NCBI GenBank assembly: GCA_020345785.1
Contig: CP070771.1
Span: forward strand, 1,426,018-1,432,000
Reading direction: 5' to 3'
Source: Desulfobacterales bacterium
GTDB taxonomy: Bacteria > Desulfobacterota > Desulfobacteria > Desulfobacterales > JAFDCJ01
Length of the DNA: 5,983 bases
Positions 4,673-5,983 of this stretch are shown piece by piece. The notes under the pieces were generated by a model, which worked only from the letters and a program-made list of their open reading frames with translations, did no database searches and had not been told where the DNA came from. Made by a program: the position numbers and the translations under genes. Every line of letters begins with the position of its first letter. The stretch's first letter is position 1.

Positions 4673-5983
4673 ATGATACCTGCAAGCATGGAAGCATATT
4701 TACGGGATCATATACCTGAAACAGCCATTTTAAATCGTACCGAGAAGAAAAACGGCAGGTGCTATCTGGAGTTCGGCTACCTGGACGAACTTCTCCTTTC
4801 CCGCATTGGAATAAACTGCGACAGACTCGGCCCGCGATTGGTTGCCTGCCTGTGGGATGAAACCTCCAGTTTGGAAATCGGCGGCTACCTGGTGGTGGAC
4901 AATTTGGCCATGGGCAGCCCCTCGATGGGAGGCATCAGGATACTGCCCGACGTTACCCCGGCGGACATACATAATCTTGCCCGCGGCATGACCCTTAAAA
5001 ATGCGGCCGCCGATCTTCCCTATGGCGGCGGTAAGGCGGGGATCGTGGCTGAATCCGGAACATCTCCCGAAGTGCGCACTGAAATTGTGCGGGGGTTTGC
5101 GCGTTTGATTCACCGATATCGCGACATCTATGTCCCCGGACCGGATGTCGGCACCAATGATGACGACATGAAAACAGTTGCCATCGAAAACGGTATGGAC
5201 AGCGCGGTTTCAAAGCCTGCCGATATGGGCGGCAACCGTATTGATGAAATCGGGGCCGCAGCCGGAGGTCTGGTGATCGCTCTGGAGAGGCTACTGGAAA
5301 TCCTGCCGCGTCTGACCGTTCTGCCGCAATTTGCCCGGATCCAGGTGCCGGTTCCGGAGGAGCTGACGGTTATCATTCAAGGATTCGGCGCGGTCGGCGC
5401 CCATGCAGCGCGCATATTGAACGAGAGACTTCCCCTGGCCAAGGTCGTCGGTATCAGCGATCTTCATGGATACCTTTACAATAAATCCGGACTGCCGGTG
5501 GACGAACTTCTCGATCTGGCCAAGCAAAGCAGTCTGGTTACGCGACGGTACTATGAGAGAGACATTGCCCCCAAAGGTCATCGCCACCCCACCCAATTTT
5601 CAACAGATGGCGACAACCTGTTGCGGGAATCTTCTTTTTGCTTCATCCCGGCGGCACCCGTGGCCGACTACCTGGGCGTGCGTCCATCGGATCCGTGTTC
5701 CATGAGTGTGAATCAGATGGGAAACTGGTCGGTCATTATCGAAGGGGCCAACACCTACTCACCGGACCCGAATCGCAAAGCTGTCCGGACTCGTATGGAA
5801 CGGGCCGTCTATCGTCGCAAGGGGGTCATGATTGCCAGTGACTATCTGGTCAACTCCGGCGGCGTCATATTTGCCGCCCAGGAGCACATTATACCGACCC
5901 CGCTGCATCTGCAAATTCCCACTGCATTGCTCGGCAAGCGACAGGCTGTCGAACGCTGGCTGGCCGAAAACAAAGCCGAATTG
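4673..5983 (+). CDS. Glu/Leu/Phe/Val dehydrogenase-family enzyme (3' end outside window)
   Basis: An NAD(P)-dependent amino-acid dehydrogenase homologue, expected to deaminate an L-amino acid to its 2-oxo acid plus ammonium in the cytoplasm. The 437 residues in view are open to the window edge. The substrate domain shows SPSMGGIRILPDVT (82-95), LARGMTLKNAAADLPYGGGKAGI (102-124) with the substrate lysine K109 and catalytic lysine K121, and PGPDVGT (155-161) with the catalytic Asp D158. The Rossmann domain begins at VIIQGFGAVGAHAA (233-246), the dinucleotide loop. IIEGANTYSPD (355-365) and ASDYLVNSGGVIFAAQE (388-404) match the family's second-domain signatures in variant form. The lysine that binds the side-chain carboxylate in glutamate dehydrogenase is Met85 here, and the usual TGKP..GGS and ATG motifs read SKPADMGGN and GAA. 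The substrate is therefore doubtful and a branched-chain or other neutral amino acid is possible. The N-terminus is fixed by a strong ribosome binding site. Family sure, specificity not. Confidence 0.93.
   Translation, partial: MIPASMEAYLRDHIPETAILNRTEKKNGRCYLEFGYLDELLLSRIGINCDRLGPRLVACLWDETSSLEIGGYLVVDNLAMGSPSMGGIRILPDVTPADIHNLARGMTLKNAAADLPYGGGKAGIVAESGTSPEVRTEIVRGFARLIHRYRDIYVPGPDVGTNDDDMKTVAIENGMDSAVSKPADMGGNRIDEIGAAAGGLVIALERLLEILPRLTVLPQFARIQVPVPEELTVIIQGFGAVGAHAARILNERLPLAKVVGISDLHGYLYNKSGLPVDELLDLAKQSSLVTRRYYERDIAPKGHRHPTQFSTDGDNLLRESSFCFIPAAPVADYLGVRPSDPCSMSVNQMGNWSVIIEGANTYSPDPNRKAVRTRMERAVYRRKGVMIASDYLVNSGGVIFAAQEHIIPTPLHLQIPTALLGKRQAVERWLAENKAEL

Overview
The window looks like chromosomal DNA from a mid-GC (about 50%) anaerobic bacterium, most likely a member of the Desulfobacterota (deltaproteobacterial sulfate reducers or relatives). 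I infer this from a sigma-54 response regulator, a UPF0324 (putative sulfate exporter) transporter, a divergent Glu/Leu/Phe/Val-type dehydrogenase, and intergenic DNA carrying a GACACCT heptamer array and palindromic repeats. No taxonomic marker is present, so this is not proven.

Layout. Positions 2-1273 (+) hold the 3' part of an NtrC-type sigma-54 activator. Its AAA+ core is intact, but the receiver domain lacks the usual lysine. Converging on it with a 9-bp gap is a minus-strand pair: a 442-residue UPF0324 membrane transporter (3065-1737), then a long hairpin (1650-1565), then a small probable OB-fold protein (1552-1283). A 511-bp gap (3066-3576) separates the transporter from a divergent UPF0316/DUF2179 membrane protein (3577-4158, +). 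That gap has traces of a decayed minus-strand reading frame and a small palindrome with direct repeats. A 514-bp gap (4159-4672) follows, mostly filled by a 346-bp imperfect element made of five nested inverted repeats, one arm of which carries an expanded heptamer array. The last gene (4673 to the window edge, +) is a Glu/Leu/Phe/Val dehydrogenase-family enzyme with a strong Shine-Dalgarno sequence and no C-terminal end in the window.

How the parts relate. Only the transporter and the OB-fold gene look like one transcription unit. The hairpin between them ends directly against the second gene's weak ribosome binding site, so it could set the ratio of the two products. I found no convincing sigma-54 promoter that would tie the regulator to any gene here. 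The two most unusual signals are the nested inverted-repeat element at 4237-4582 and the changed key residues in the regulator's receiver and the dehydrogenase's substrate pocket. I see no defence system, CRISPR array, tRNA, rRNA or transposase gene.
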